A stretch of 64,000 nucleotides of DNA from Psococerastis gibbosa (lineage: Eukaryota; Arthropoda; Insecta; Psocodea; Psocidae), in assembly GCA_963971405.1 (NCBI GenBank), contig OZ020490.1, positions 4,621,897 through 4,685,896 of the forward strand. Direction: 5' to 3'. The translations under genes were made by a program, and so were the position numbers. This document shows positions 43,531 through 55,405 of the stretch, piece by piece; position 1 is the first letter of the stretch; the number at the start of each line of letters is the position of its first letter. The notes below the pieces were generated by a model. The model was given only the letters and a program-made list of their open reading frames with translations, made no database searches and was not told the DNA's origin.

Positions 43531-44502
43531 TCTCGAAAGTTGAAATAGGGTCTACAAGCCTTACCACATCAATCACGCACAATTGCAAAACTAAAATCCA
43601 CAACAGCCAAAAACACATGAAACATACCTAAACACCCAGTCACGAACAACAATTTGTTTAAAGCAGATAATCCACACAAAAAATCAATGAAAAAGGGAAA
43701 CAAGTCAGCCCAAAACCCAGAAACTAGGGCAACCTCTGCAAAATATCAACAAAGCTAGCCTTAGGACAAAGTTTCAGCTGTAATATATAGGTCAATTCCT
43801 GCATGAACCTGATTCAGCAGTCAATACCACGTACCTGAGTAACAATTGAAGCAATCCCACTTCGTACTAGCCACACAACTTAAGTGGGTTAACTTTTTGT
43901 CACATATCACCCTCACTGGAAAAACATCTCGCTACTGTTTTGAAATTTTGCGAACTGCTGTTGAAAGTTTCCTTGCTGCTGGAGCGCGCGGGTGGGTCTC
44001 ACAATGTAGCGCGCAAGTCTGTGCGTAGTGCCCGCTGTTGCCACCTGCAGCGCTAACTGTCATGTCAGTGGTTGCCAAAATTGTCATTACTATTTTATTT
44101 CAACTTCCTGGTGCCTAGTTATTTATACTAATGCTTTCGTACTATTATATGCTTAAATTTGTTAGTTGGAGTAACGATGAGGGGATGGAACTGAAGGTTT
44201 ACCGTTATATACAGTAGGGCTAGGGGGGTTTAATTATTTTTGTGCCTGAGTATATAGGTTTGTCCTGTATTGCATTCTGAACTTTGACCTTTTTCGATGA
44301 AGAGCCCTTATTATGAATGTAGGTCATGCTCGGTTTGCTTTAAATTATCGATGCCTTAGGGTACAAATGGCCGTAAGGTATACTTACTGCATATTTTTTG
44401 TCAATAAATGTTTTTTGTTGGAAAATTGCTGAGGGGTTGGCCTGCTGGAGAAGGTTGATAATCACAAGCTGTGGAGAACAGAATCAGTGCATTCGATATG
44501 TG
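43531..44502. other. No gene seen; GC-rich patch at 43980-44060
   Basis: GAGCGCGCGGGTGGGTCTC, AGCGCGCAAGTCTGTGCG and TGTTGCCACCTGCAGCGC stand out in AT-rich DNA. It could be a promoter or a repeat, but no exon is visible beside it. Confidence 0.35.
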
Positions 44503-44685
44503 CAAGGGCGGATTTTATTGGGGGGGGGGGGGTCGGGGTCTGCCCCCAAAATAAAATGAACTTACACTTAGATAAAAATGGGTTTACAGTGGGAATTAAA
44601 AATAATAATGTTTTTTAATGTTATAATCCACTTAATCTGCCCGCCGACCCCCCCCCCCCTAAATTGGAGGCAAAATCCGACCTTG
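44503..44685. mobile_element. 183-bp hAT-like MITE with 8-bp duplication
   Basis: Ends CAAGGGCGGATTTT and AAAATCCGACCTTG (one mismatch in 14). Flanks GATATGTG (44495-44502) and TATATGTG (44686-44693) differ at one base. A 12-base G run and a 13-base C run lie inside the two ends. Confidence 0.75.
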
Positions 44686-44734
44686 TATATGTGGGGATAC
44701 AGACGAATGCTGCGTACATATCCTCGATCAAGAC

Positions 44735-44985
44735 ATTTGTATGATCAATTTTTGGGCCAAGTTTCATCAAGATCGCATTATATTTACGGAAGTTAGAATG
44801 TTTAATAAAATTAATATGCATACACACATACAGTACATATAAGGTACTTATACTGTGTGTATATAATTATATATATAAAAGAAAAGTTTGAACGGGGGGT
44901 GGTTTCAGACTCAGCGGGTCATGTAGTGAGAAGGATTGAAGGAATTTTCTGTAAGTCGAACATTGGTCGTCTCATTAACCCACGT
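44735..44985 (+). repeat. Repeat family G, with small insertion
   Basis: CTCGATCAAGACATTTGTAT, GCCAAGTTTCATCAAGATCG, ACGGAAGTTAGAATGTTT and GTTTGAACGG..GTGGTTT, GTAAGTCGAACATTGGTCG; also at 63247-63440. This copy has ~70 extra bp (44812-44882) with a palindromic ACACACATACAGTAC core. Confidence 0.6.
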
Positions 44986-45312
44986 GAGGTTCGAAAGGGG
45001 GGGGTGGGGTTGGCAAAAATCAAGAAATATCGCAAGGGGGAGGGGGGTATAGTAAGATGTCTATATATATATATATTTACTTTTTTCGTCAAACGCGTGA
45101 TTTCTAAACCCAAAGTCGGTGTGTAGTGTGACCTTGACTCGCCGTTGCCAGGCAACGAACGAAGTCCTCGCTCGTCGCGACGACTGCCGGGCTCGGCTTG
45201 CCGGTCGTCAGTTATTCTGTTATAAAAGTTTTTACACGTGATTTTTGGTGGGGGGGGGGTAGTCTTAAGCCTCACCACGTATCACCAAGGGGGAGGGAAG
45301 GGTTACAAAATG
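44986..45312. other. No gene seen; GC-rich palindromic motif at 45144
   Basis: CCGTTGCCAGGCAACGAACG (45142-45161) is an X-box-like inverted repeat inside a GC-rich patch (45120-45210). The rest is G-run rich, non-coding DNA. Confidence 0.35.
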
Positions 45313-45609
45313 TTAAAAAAACATCACGTGATTAATGGACAACCCCTTCTTCTTTAGTTTCAATCTTTGCAGCTTTGGTTTGCAGCAAATCTTTCCACCA
45401 TTCCACCTCCTTCTCGACTCTTCCTTGTCTTGGGACGTTCTCTTTAGTTCCAAGTATAGTCTCCGCATCTCATATCTTTCTTGAGGTCTTCTGCGTACGC
45501 CTTCCTTGGTAGGTCGCCCTCTTGCATTGGTGCCTTCGATTGTGCCTTCTATTATGGTGCTTAGGAGTCCTTGTCTGATCAGGTGACCCTTCCATTCTAC
45601 TGTTCTCAA
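45313..45609 (-). mobile_element. LINE fragment: last ~95 codons
   Basis: The minus strand reads VEWKGHLIRQGLLSTIIEGT, IEGTNARGRPTKEGV, LYLELKRTSQDKEESRRRW and GGKICCKPKLQ. This is the GH..R..LL.TI.EG.IEG...RGRPR ... ELKR.A.DRE.WR terminus of arthropod LINE proteins. Open throughout, truncated at the 5' side. Confidence 0.65.
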
Positions 45610-45834
45610 CGAAATGGAGGTAATTAGGGTAGATGAATCTCCCTAATCTCCCTGTAGTGGGGTTATCTATAAAGATTCATTGGATAGGCTACTCTAGGAC
45701 AGATTTTCGGAGGGGGCCATTCCGGGAAATGAGGATGTAGCCTACCAAGCCAAATTAATTTTTAGCGATTGTGCAATTGGTGTGTTTGTTAGAGAAACAA
45801 GGCACATTCATTTACAGTGCATTACTACTACCAA

Positions 45835-46330
45835 TGGGGGTCCGGGGGTTTCCCCCGGGGGAAAAATGTGAAAATATAAGGGAAAAATAGTGGGGTTTTA
45901 TGCAATATTACAGCAGTAATAATGCAGCAATAGTGCTTATTCATATTGCTGGAAACAGGAGGGCCCGGGGGTCACCCACGGAGGAAAACTTTGAAAATCA
46001 ATGGGAAAAATAGTGTGGTTTTACGCATTTTATCGGCAGTAAATTATTGACTTTTTAAAGCTTACAAACGAATACTTAAATGCTTATTCAAAATGCTGGA
46101 AATGGGGGGCCCGGGGGTCTCCCCCAGAGGAAAAACTAGAAAATATAAGGACAAAATGGCGGGGGTTTACGTATTTTAACAACAGGAAAGTATAGATTTT
46201 TTTAAACTTACAAAGGAATGCTTAAATGCCCATTCATATTGCTGAAAACAGGGGGCCCGGGGGTAAAATTTGAAAATATAAGTTCAAAATAGTGGGGTTT
46301 TACGATTTTTACAGCAGTAAAATTTATAAT
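45835..46330. repeat. Minisatellite around GGGGGCCCGGGGG, ~125-bp unit
   Basis: About four units carry GGGGCCCGGGGGTCTCCCCC (or near), AAATATAAGGRCAAAAT, GTGGGGTTTTACG and CTTAAATGC.CATTCATATT. The GC-rich palindrome is shared with the minisatellite inside the hAT-like elements at 47.4 and 49.3 kb, but the rest of the unit differs. Confidence 0.7.
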
Positions 46331-46967
46331 TTAAACTTGGAAGACATAATTATTCATGTTACCATACTAAGGTTTTAGTTTAGAATGTCTTATTTTATTT
46401 ATTTTATATAGTGTACGTTAATACGTTAATTTCCCTCGGGGGGGGGGGGGCATTCTGGACCCGCCACTGTACTCAATCTACATTGTTCTATTTCTTTCGT
46501 ATAAATCCGGGTGAAGGTGGAAGTATTTCTGTATAATAACAGTTATGCAATATGCATGTACGAGATGGTTCCCTAAATAGCCGCAAGAATGCGTTGTAGG
46601 TTAAATGTTATAAATAGTAAGAGGTTCTATTGTTTTAGCATTGTGTATTACTTTTGTAATGAAAAAAATGTGTCAAATTAACAAAAATCATAATTTTGTA
46701 AGCATTGCTTGTCAGAGTCCAATATTAGGTAGATAATCAAGTATTTATGACAAAAAGTACAGTCTGCTACAATGCTGACTGTGCTTTACTGGTACAATCG
46801 ACAATGTACCGTTTGAATCAATACACTTCTATAGAAACACAATTTTTTGCAAAGTCTGCCGGAGTCAAGTAAGCTTGGCGGCCAAAGATGGTAGACTACA
46901 ATAAACGTAATACGTAGTATGTTAGCATAATTGAAATTGATATAGTTGGACACCTTGACTGTATGAG

Positions 46968-48684
46968 CAGCGTTTCCACTTGCGATATATCACATTTCCC
47001 TCAGCGGCAACTCCAAATTTCCCTCTTTTCCTTCACTCGCCCTATTCGCTTATATTCCTCTATTTTCTAAATTTACAAAATTTCTGGGGGGGGGGGGGGA
47101 GGGGAAGTTTGGCTAGCAAATTATATGACTTTTCTATTATTATTATTTTATTGTTTTTTAATGAGTCTGAAATACGTTATATAGGCCTACATTAAACTAT
47201 TCAAGTTCAGTAAAACAAAAAAATTAAAAGTAAACTTTTGTTTCCGGAACACCCAGCGACCTAGTCGTCTCATTCTACTATATATATGCATGGCGTCCAA
47301 ATTGCTGAACCTGTTTTGAATGGTGGTACCAGACGCGGATTTTGGTATTTTTCTCGGAGGATGCGGGAGAATTTTGCCTAAAATTGGAACCTATACATTC
47401 ATCTTTCAAGTAGGGTCTAAGTGACCAATACACATGTTATACCCTGGAGGCAGGGGGGCCCGGGGGTTTCCCCCGGGTGAAAAAATTGATAATTAATAGG
47501 CCCAAATTATTGAGGTTTTACGCATATTATACACTGGAGGAAAGGGGGTCCGGGGTTCTCCCCGGAGAAGAAATTGATAAATGGTCCCAAATCAGTGAGG
47601 TTTTGCGCATGTTATACCCTGGAGAAGGGGGGCTCGGGGGTCTCCCCCGGAGGAAATTTTTTTATAAATAGGCCCAAATTCGTGAGGTTTTACGCATTTT
47701 GCAAGCAGTACAGTTGAGATTTTACCGACAAATAAACCTATCACTGCGGGGGGCCCGGGGGTCTCCCCCCCCCCCGAGAAAAATTCTGAAAAAATAGGTC
47801 TGAAGTATTGGGGTTTTAAGCTTTTTGAGTAATATTTTTTTTGTGAAAGTACTTGGTCAATATGTTTTTTTTGTTAAGTCTTTCAGGTGAAATAAGCACA
47901 CCAAGAATTAATTTCCCTTTCATTATTGTGGATACTACGCCTTTAGCCTCCATCTGTCACCAGGAATCCTGGGGAGGACCCCCCCCCCTATTTTTGCCAA
48001 TGATTTTCCCTCGCTCTTTCAACGAGTTTTCCTAAAATTGGTGTAACCTCAACACAGTAGAATCCGTTTATTAAGACTCCGTCTATATTGAATATTGACC
48101 AACCGCCTATTATGACGAATTACGAAGATAATTTGGTTTTCATTATATATACCTAGGTATATTGTATACTATACGTCTTGTATGACATCCATGTTTGTCA
48201 ATTCCCTTCGATGTCATTATAACCGGATTCTACTGTATATTTAAAACTCCATTCTATCTAGTGTACGCTGCAAATATTTCAGGGGGAGGACCCAAAACAC
48301 GTGCCTGACTGCCTATGCCTTTACCTCGTGTTGTCGTGTAGTTGTGCTGCTACAACTAGTCAAATCATCATATCATAAGCAAAGCACTGATGTACTCCTG
48401 TTTTTAAAATTCCCACCAAGCCATCAGTCGTGGCATCAGAATTGACAATTCATAACATTCGCGCTAAAATTTGAAACCGTTATTTATTCATATTTATCAA
48501 ATTTTATGTGTTTTTATTATATGTTGTAACATTTTCCATTTTCACCTAGTTTATTTTAATCATTGACCAGCTTTCCCTCAAATTTCCCTCAAAATTCCCT
48601 TTTCCCTCCAATTTCCCTTTAGTGCAGTGAATAAACCCGGATTTTCCCCTAAAAAGGGAAATTTCCCTCAAAGTGGAAACGCTG
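46968..48684. mobile_element. 1.7-kb non-autonomous hAT element, complete
   Basis: Left end CAGCGTTTCCACTTGCG, right end AAGTGGAAACGCTG (14-bp inverse). TGTATGAG flanks it exactly at 46960-46967 and 48685-48692, an 8-bp target duplication. Inside: subterminal CATTTCCCTC repeats, a 13-base G run at about 47085, a minisatellite at 47440-47790 of ~85-bp units (GGGGGCCCGGGGGTTTCCCC, ..GTGAGGTTTTACGCATGTTA), and AATTTCCCTTTTCCCTC-type repeats near the right end. No transposase. Confidence 0.85.
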
Positions 48685-48826
48685 TGTATGAGCATCAAAT
48701 AATTTTATTATATTATATTTTATATTAGTTATAGTTACAGATACAGAATACAGTACTGAGTACATTGACATTTGTCACATGGTGACATGGACATGGTACA
48801 TTGGTACATTATTATGTAGGCCTACA

Positions 48827-50150
48827 CAGCGATTCCACTTGCGATATATCACATTTCCCTCTTTTCCCTCGCTCGCCCAATTCGCTAATATTCCTCTATT
48901 TTCTAAATTTCCAAAATTTCTGTGGGGGGGGGGGGGGAATCTGCCTAGCAAATTATATGACTTTCTTATTATTTAAATTTTATTGTTCTTTAATGAGTAA
49001 GTATGAAATACGTTATATAGGCCTACATTAAACTAGGCCTATTCAAGTTCAGTAAAACAAAAAAAATAAAAAGTAAACTTTTGTTTCTGGAACGCCCAGC
49101 GACCTAGTCGTCTCATCTACTATATACTGTATACCTAGTATGCATGACGGCCAAATTGCTGAACCTGTTTTGAATGGTGGTACCAGACGCGGATTTTGGT
49201 ATTTTTCTCGGAGGATGCGGGAGAATTTTGCCTAAAATTGGAACCTATGCATTCATCTTTCAAGTAGGGTATAAGTGACCAATACACATGTTATGTACCC
49301 TGGAGGCAGGGGGGCCCGGGGGTCTCCCCCAGAGAAAAAAGAAGATAATTAATAGGCCCAAATTAGTGAGGTTTTACGCATGTTATACCCTGGAGAAAGA
49401 GGGGCCCGGGGGTCTCACCCGGAGGAAAAAAAATTATAAATAGGCCCAAATTCGTGAGGTTTTACGCATTTTTCAAGCAGTACGGCACAGTTGAGATTTT
49501 ACCGACAAATAAACCTATCACTGCGGGGGGCCCGGGGGTCTCCCCCGGAGAAAAAATCTGAAAAAATAAGTCTGAAGTATTGGGGGTTTAAGCTTTTTGA
49601 GTAATATTTTTTTTGTGAAAGTACTTGGTCAATATGTTTATTTTTATTTTTGTTAAGTCTTTCATGTGAAATAAGCACACCAAGAATTAATTTCCCTTTC
49701 GTTATTGTGGATACTACGCCTTTAGCCTCCATTTGTCACCAGGAATCCTGGGGAGGACCCCCCCTATTTACGCCAATGATTTTCCCTCGCTCTTTCAACG
49801 AGTTTTCCTAAAATTGGTGTAACCTCAATACAGTAGAATCCGTTTATTAAGACTCCGTCTATATTGAACATTGACCAACCGCATATTATGACGAATTACG
49901 AAGATAGTTTAGTTTTCATTATATATACCTTGGTAAATTGTATATACTATACGTCTTGTATGACATCCATGTTTGTCAATTCCCTTCGATGTCATTATAA
50001 CCGGATTCTACTATATATTTAAAACTCCATTCTATCTAGTGTACGCTGCAAATATTTCGGGGGGAGGACCCAAAACACGTGCCTGTGCCTTTACCTCGTG
50101 TTGTCGTGTAGTTGTGCTGCTACAACTAGTCAAATCATTACAAATCATGT
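48827..50150. mobile_element. Second copy of the same hAT element, right part lost
   Basis: Starts CAGCGATTCCACTTGCG and follows the first copy closely (G run, GCAAATTATATGACTTTC, CGCCCAGCGACCTAGTCG, minisatellite at 49300-49560, GTAGAATCCGTTTATTAAGA) until ACTAGTCAAATCATTA at about 50135, where it stops. High identity suggests a recent copy or duplication. Confidence 0.75.
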
Positions 50151-50151
50151 A

Positions 50152-50660
50152 CAGCGTTAGCGTTTCCACTTGTGATATATTACTCGTATATCGTTTATAT
50201 ATTACATTTCCCTCAGGCCTCACGGCAACTCAAAATTTCCCTATTTTCCTTCGCTCGCCCAATTCGCTAATTTTCCAAATTCCCAAAATTTCTAGGGGGG
50301 GGGGGGGAGGGCCTTAACCTGAGTAGGACTAGGAGTTAGGACTCCCAGGCCCCAAAACTGATTCATAACTCATTCACTTCTTAAGTCTGCCTAGCGAATT
50401 ATATGACTTTTTTATTTTTTTAATTTCCTTGTTTTTTTAATGTGTATAAATTTATTTTATAATTTTATGCGTTATGTACCACTAAACTATTTAAGTTCAG
50501 TAAAACAAAAAATAGGTAAACTTGTTTCTGACACGCCCAGCGACCTAGTCGTCTCATTCTCTATATGCACGACGGCCAAATTGCTGAACCTGCTCTGAAT
50601 GGTGGTACCACGATATGTAAGTAACTAAGTAAAGAGAGAAACAGAGAAGACTGAGAACCG
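50152..50660. mobile_element. Third copy of the hAT element, internally deleted
   Basis: Starts TTAGCGTTTCCACTTGTGAT, then TTCCTTCGCTCGCCCAATTC, CTAGGGGGGGG, GACACGCCCAGCGACCTAGT, and TGAATGGTGGTACCACG at about 50612. It lacks the minisatellite and the right end. Confidence 0.65.
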
Positions 50661-50672
50661 AGAAGTGAGAAG

Positions 50673-51410
50673 TCAGCGTTTCCACTTTGACTCTTGGACT
50701 TCGAGGGAAATTTCCCTAATTTTGGGGAAAATGTGGGTTTATTCACTGCACAATAGGGAAAAGGGAATTTTGATGGAAGAAGAAATAAGTCAAATAACTA
50801 ATAAACCAATGACGGAAGAAACTATTTGAAAATGGAAAAAATTACAAGAAATAGTAAAACACTTGAAATGTGATAAATGTGAATAAATAACAATTTTAAA
50901 CTTTAGCGCGAATGTTATGAATTCTGATACAACGACTGATGGCTTGGTGGGAATTGTAAAAATAGTAGTAGTACATCAGTGCTTAGCTTATGATAATGAT
51001 TTGGATAGTTGTAGCAGGCGAAGATACCTAAGTCTCAAGATCAGCGTTTCCACTTTGACTCTTGGACTTCGAGGGAAATTTCCCTAATTTTGGGGAAAAT
51101 GTGGGTTTATTCACTGCACAATAGGGAAAAGGGAATTTTGATGGAAGAAGAAATAAGTCAAGTAACTAATAAATCAATGACGGAAGAAACTATTTGAAAA
51201 TGGAAAAAATTACAAGAAATAGTAAAACACTTGAAATGTGATAAATGTGAATAAATAACAATTTTAAACTTTAGCGCGAATGTTATGAATTCTGATACCA
51301 CGACTGATGGCTTGGTGGGTATTGTAAAAATGGTAGTACATCAGTGCTTAGCTTATGATAATGATTTGGATAGTTGTAGCAGGCGAAGATACCTAAGTCT
51401 CAAGATCAGC
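50673..51410. repeat. Two tandem copies (~368 bp) of the inverted right end of the hAT element
   Basis: Both start CAGCGTTTCCACTTTGACTC (50673, 51041) and continue TCGAGGGAAATTTCCCTAAT, GCGCGAATGTTATGAATTCT, ACGACTGATGGCTTGG, TTGTAGCAGGCGAAGATACC, CTCAAGAT. They are the inverse of 48320-48684. The two units differ at only a few sites, so duplication is recent. Confidence 0.8.
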
Positions 51411-51560
51411 GTTTCCACTTTCCACTTGCATTATATCATTTACACGTATATTATGTATCACATTTCCCTCCCTCGCCTATTCGGCCCATTTCGCTAATTT
51501 TCAAGGATTTTTCCCTCGCTCTCCAACGAGTTTCCCTAAAATTGGGGGGGGGGGGGGCTG
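51411..51560. mobile_element. Left-end fragment of the hAT element
   Basis: CAGCGTTTCCACTTTCCACT, ATCACATTTCCCTCCCTCG and the run of 14 G at about 51545. The cluster of hAT copies ends here. Confidence 0.6.
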
Positions 51561-51689
51561 TGTGTGTTACCTTAAATTCGTTTATGACTCCCTCTGACCT
51601 TCTTTAGTCAAGACTCTAGTCACTTACGAGTCACTAATGACTACTGACTTGTCAGCTGTCAGCTCTGGTCAGGCAGCTGTCAGCTCCCG

Positions 51690-52033
51690 AAATGTATTCC
51701 CTTTTTATTTTTTATTTAATTAACTAGGCATGTTATTAAAGATTTGGCTCATCAAAGTTGTAGAAGACTACTTCATGCATCATATTATAAGATATTTTTA
51801 ATTTTCGAAATTGTAGTTTTTTCATGAACATGCAGATATTTTATAAACAATAACTTTTCACGCAAAAGCGATTTTATAAAAAAACTACAATTTCGAAAAC
51901 TAAAAATACCTTATTATATGATGCATGAAGTAGTCTTCTACAACTTTGATGAGCCAAATCTTTAATAACATGCTTAGTTAATTAAATAAAAAATAAAAAG
52001 GTTGCCAATTTCCTACGGGCTGTACACTCTTAA
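51690..52033. mobile_element. Long-inverted-repeat foldback, family N copy 3
   Basis: Arms with CTTTTTATTTTTTATTTAAT, GATTTGGCTCATCAAAGTTG, TAGAAGACTACTTCATGCAT and inverse. The right outer end (TTGCCAATTTCCTACGGGCT, GTACACTCTTAA) matches copy 1; the left outer end is lost or replaced. Confidence 0.75.
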
Positions 52034-52970
52034 ACTACCGTAATTACTAATTAACCTAGCGTCCTATCTCCATTTCATTTCAAAAATAAGTTTTGTTCTG
52101 TTAATTAAAGAACTAGAAGTAGAACTTAGATTTATAGACAGATTTATGATATACCTATTATATAAGTAAATAATCTATAATCTATATTTTTGTATAATTA
52201 AAAATAAATTACTTTTCTAAATTTTAGGAAATCAGTCCTTATGCATATGGGTTCTGGTATTTTCATAAAAAATACAAATAAACACACTGTAAATTTAAGT
52301 ATTGTTTATTACTTCTCAGTGAGTTAGCAAAAGGCAAAAAAAATTAATTTCAAATGCCCATCCCTTTTACGCCAATTTCACAAACAATTAACAAATTGAA
52401 ATAAACATTTTCTTTAAAAACAAAATCAACAATAACTAAAATAATAATTTGCCTAAAATTAAAATACTCCAGACACAAAAATAAAATGAATTTAAAATAA
52501 TTTTATAATTTGAGTGTATCTTTCTTCCAACTAAACTACAGTTTGTAATACTATTGTATAATAACAGAGCAGTGCTGTATTAAGGATTAATCACGTTTCA
52601 CTGGTAACGCACTGACGAGCGTTTCATTTCTAAGGGTATTTACAATGTAGAATTATTGCATTAAACGTGTTATCCAAGTTATCACAGATCTCGAGTGGAC
52701 ATCTGTGTGTGTAAGTCTTTCTTTTTATTTACGTCAACTTCTGACATAGTATCGCAATTGGACAAAAATAAGATAAAAAAGCAATACTTATATGAGTTGC
52801 AGGTTTACCGTCATAAACAAATATGGCGTCGGCGCTTTAACTCACTTTCATCAGCCCCAAAATGCGTTTAGCTAACACGCTGGTTAGCTTTGTTTTCCGT
52901 TTCCATCAGTGTTAACTTAATAGTTTAGATTTATTGTAAGAAGACGGCCCGCAATTTTTTTTTTTTTTTT
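52034..52970. other. No gene seen
   Basis: Very AT-rich, simple DNA. ACAAATATGGCGTCGGCGCT at about 52818 is a lone GC-rich motif followed by a stop. A 20-base T run at about 52956 ends the stretch. Confidence 0.5.
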
Positions 52971-53024
52971 AGCTTGAATTGACTTAGGTTGGCGCGTCCA
53001 GCCCGGGAGGACTTTTGGCCGCTG

Positions 53025-53260
53025 TCACAGCACCACCTCGGTCGATCGTCCACCGCTCGCTTCCAATCCTGGCACTTGGTCTCTCCATCTTAGTCTTAGC
53101 CTACCGGGACGCCTAGGGTGGTTGAAAGTGTCTTCGAAAACTAGCTTCGGCGACCTCTCCGCTTGCATACGGTGTACATGACCCAGCCATTGGATTCGAC
53201 GCCCTTTTAGTTCTGATATTATGTTCGGGGAGTCGAATTGTATATTTAGCAACAACTTAC
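53025..53260 (-). mobile_element. LINE fragment: C-terminal region
   Basis: The minus strand reads IISELKGRRIQWLGHVHRMQ, AERSPKLVFEDTFNHPRRPG, RLRLRWRDQVPGLE. This is the RR.QWLGHV.RM ... GRPRLRW.D.V motif of LINE C-termini. Different family from the pieces at 29 and 45 kb. Confidence 0.65.
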
Positions 53261-54184
53261 ATTTTCTAAATTTCAAAGGAAAACAATTAATTTGCTTCAA
53301 CAAAAAGGAAATTCGCGAAATTCAAAATAATATATTCATTGAAAATACTGACAGTAAATTTTATATGAAAAATACTGACTTTTACATATTTTACTGACCA
53401 TTTAACATCCCTGCTTAACTCGACTTAACACACTTAACTAGGGATAACTATTTAACACAAATATTGTGAATACCCATACTATTTAGCCTGTCTTAACGTG
53501 AAGTGAATGAGGTCCATTATATTTCCTTAGAGTGGACTAAGGCAGAAAGCCATTTTTATTGTCTGCGAACCTATTATGACTGGTTATTCCGACTCATAAG
53601 ATTACCCTCTCGGAGGACGAGACGGGATAGCATTCGGAGTGAAGAGATTATACGAGAATCACAAAATAAATTAATAATGGCTTTTAATATAATATTAATA
53701 ATTAATATTTAATTAATAATTAATAATAAATATATAATGGATTACTAAGCCAACCCAGCGGAGTTAGGACTATAAAGCCCTCTCTTACACACAACTCAGA
53801 AGAGTGGGCCTGGAGTCACAGGCAGTGCTGAATAGGGCAGGAGGGAGTGGAGGAGGTCTACACTCGGGCAACTGAAATTTCCACGCAAATAAATAGGTTC
53901 GCAGGCATCATAGCGATCAACTACAATTAAAGCTCTGTTAAATATGTAATTATTTAAACAATTAAAAACATACGCAATAAATTAATAATTTAGAGGAATC
54001 TACACAATATAACCTAGTGAACATTTTTAAAATAAATACGGCACGCTAGAATCTTATAAATGCTTGCCATACTGCCAGCTATGCCAATGGCCTTGTGTTG
54101 ATACAAAATATTTGAAACGTAGGCGGGGGATTCAATATGTTATTATTTACTTGTAATTCAGCATGCTGAATGTTTACAATAATT
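53261..54184. other. No gene; SINE-A tail at 53722-53815
   Basis: At 53722-53815 (minus) ATTACTAAGCCAACCCAGCG, GAGTTAGGACTATAAAGCCC and TCTTACACACAACTCAGAAG match the SINE-A 3' domain; the CTCAGAAGAGTGGG join is shared with the copy at 62521. Otherwise AT-rich, unrecognised. Confidence 0.45.
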
Positions 54185-54860
54185 GTCAGAACGGAAATAG
54201 AATCATCGAGAAGATATCTTTATAAATAGTCATGATAATCTTTATAATGATTTCTCATTCAATAATAAATATTAATATATTAAAAATTAGTTAAAATTAA
54301 TCAGTGACCAATTATAGGAGTTCATTAATTAATTTAAACCGATCATACTCCAATATCCACTGATTAACAAAACAAAAAAAATGTTCCAAAAACAGAATGG
54401 CAATGGCAGCTGAACCATTTTTCGCAAATTTGAGTTTTTTTCTTCAATTTTTCGATGCATTAAAGTGGTGTGCTAAATCCAAAAATAATCAGTTCGGAAA
54501 TAGAATCATCGTGAAGACATCTTTGTAGATAGTCATGCCAAACCTGATTCAATAAGACATAAATAATAAATAATTAATTAAAAATAAACTGATCGCACTC
54601 TGATATTTACTGATCCAACAAATCAAATTTTTTTTCAAAGTAAAAATGGCAGCTGAGCCGTTTTTGTATATAGAGTTTGTTTTCGATTTTTCAATGCATT
54701 AAAGTGGTGCGCTAAATCCTAAGATGATCAGTTTGGAAATAGAATCATCGTGAAGACATCTTTATAGTTATCAACAAATCAAAAAAATAAAATCAAAATC
54801 AAAATGAAAGCGGCCGCTGAACCGTTTTTACGATGCATTAAAGTTGTGTGCTTAATCCAA
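54185..54860. repeat. Tandem repeat, ~240-300-bp unit, about three units
   Basis: GGAAATAGAATCATCG followed by GAAGACATCTTTATAGATAG-like text starts at about 54191, 54490 and 54729. Each unit also has GATGCATTAAAGTGGTG and GGCAGCTGARCCGTTTTT. First spacing ~300, second ~239 because of AT-rich insertions. Confidence 0.7.
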
Positions 54861-55405
54861 AGATAATAAAATATAGAAGATGGCGCCTAACCATAGAAAT
54901 TTATTAACTGGAACTGCAGGAGCTATAATATCCATTAAGGGGCTCCCGTTAACTATAAGCCAACTACCAGAGATAATATAATGAATGTAAAAAATATCGG
55001 CGTCGAACATTGCAGCACAGCAGAACGGATACCGGGACCCGGTCAAAACTCTATACTTAGCTTGTGCAGGGCCTTCACCCAGCGAAATTGCGTACTTATC
55101 TTGTGCAGTCCCACTAGCCACCATATTGATAACGATCTACAGCCCCGCGAAGAACCTAACTAAGGCTAATGGTAGTGAAACGTTAGGGGGTAATGTCAAA
55201 GGAAAAGACAAAGGTGGCCAAAGGAAAAGTGACTGAGTGAGGCGGGTAAGGCGAGCGTCCACAACTTAAACAATTAATCAGCGGAAAAAGTTGTAATTGA
55301 GATTACGCTCATACTACGGCATAAGCAAATAACAGAGCTATTTTGATTACGAATCAAGTGTGCATACAATTTAGTTATTTATTTGAAGTACTTCTTTATT
55401 GACCC
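54861..55405. other. No gene seen
   Basis: Short direct repeat of TACTTAKCTTGTGCAG at about 55050 and 55090. No exon or element end recognised. Confidence 0.4.
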
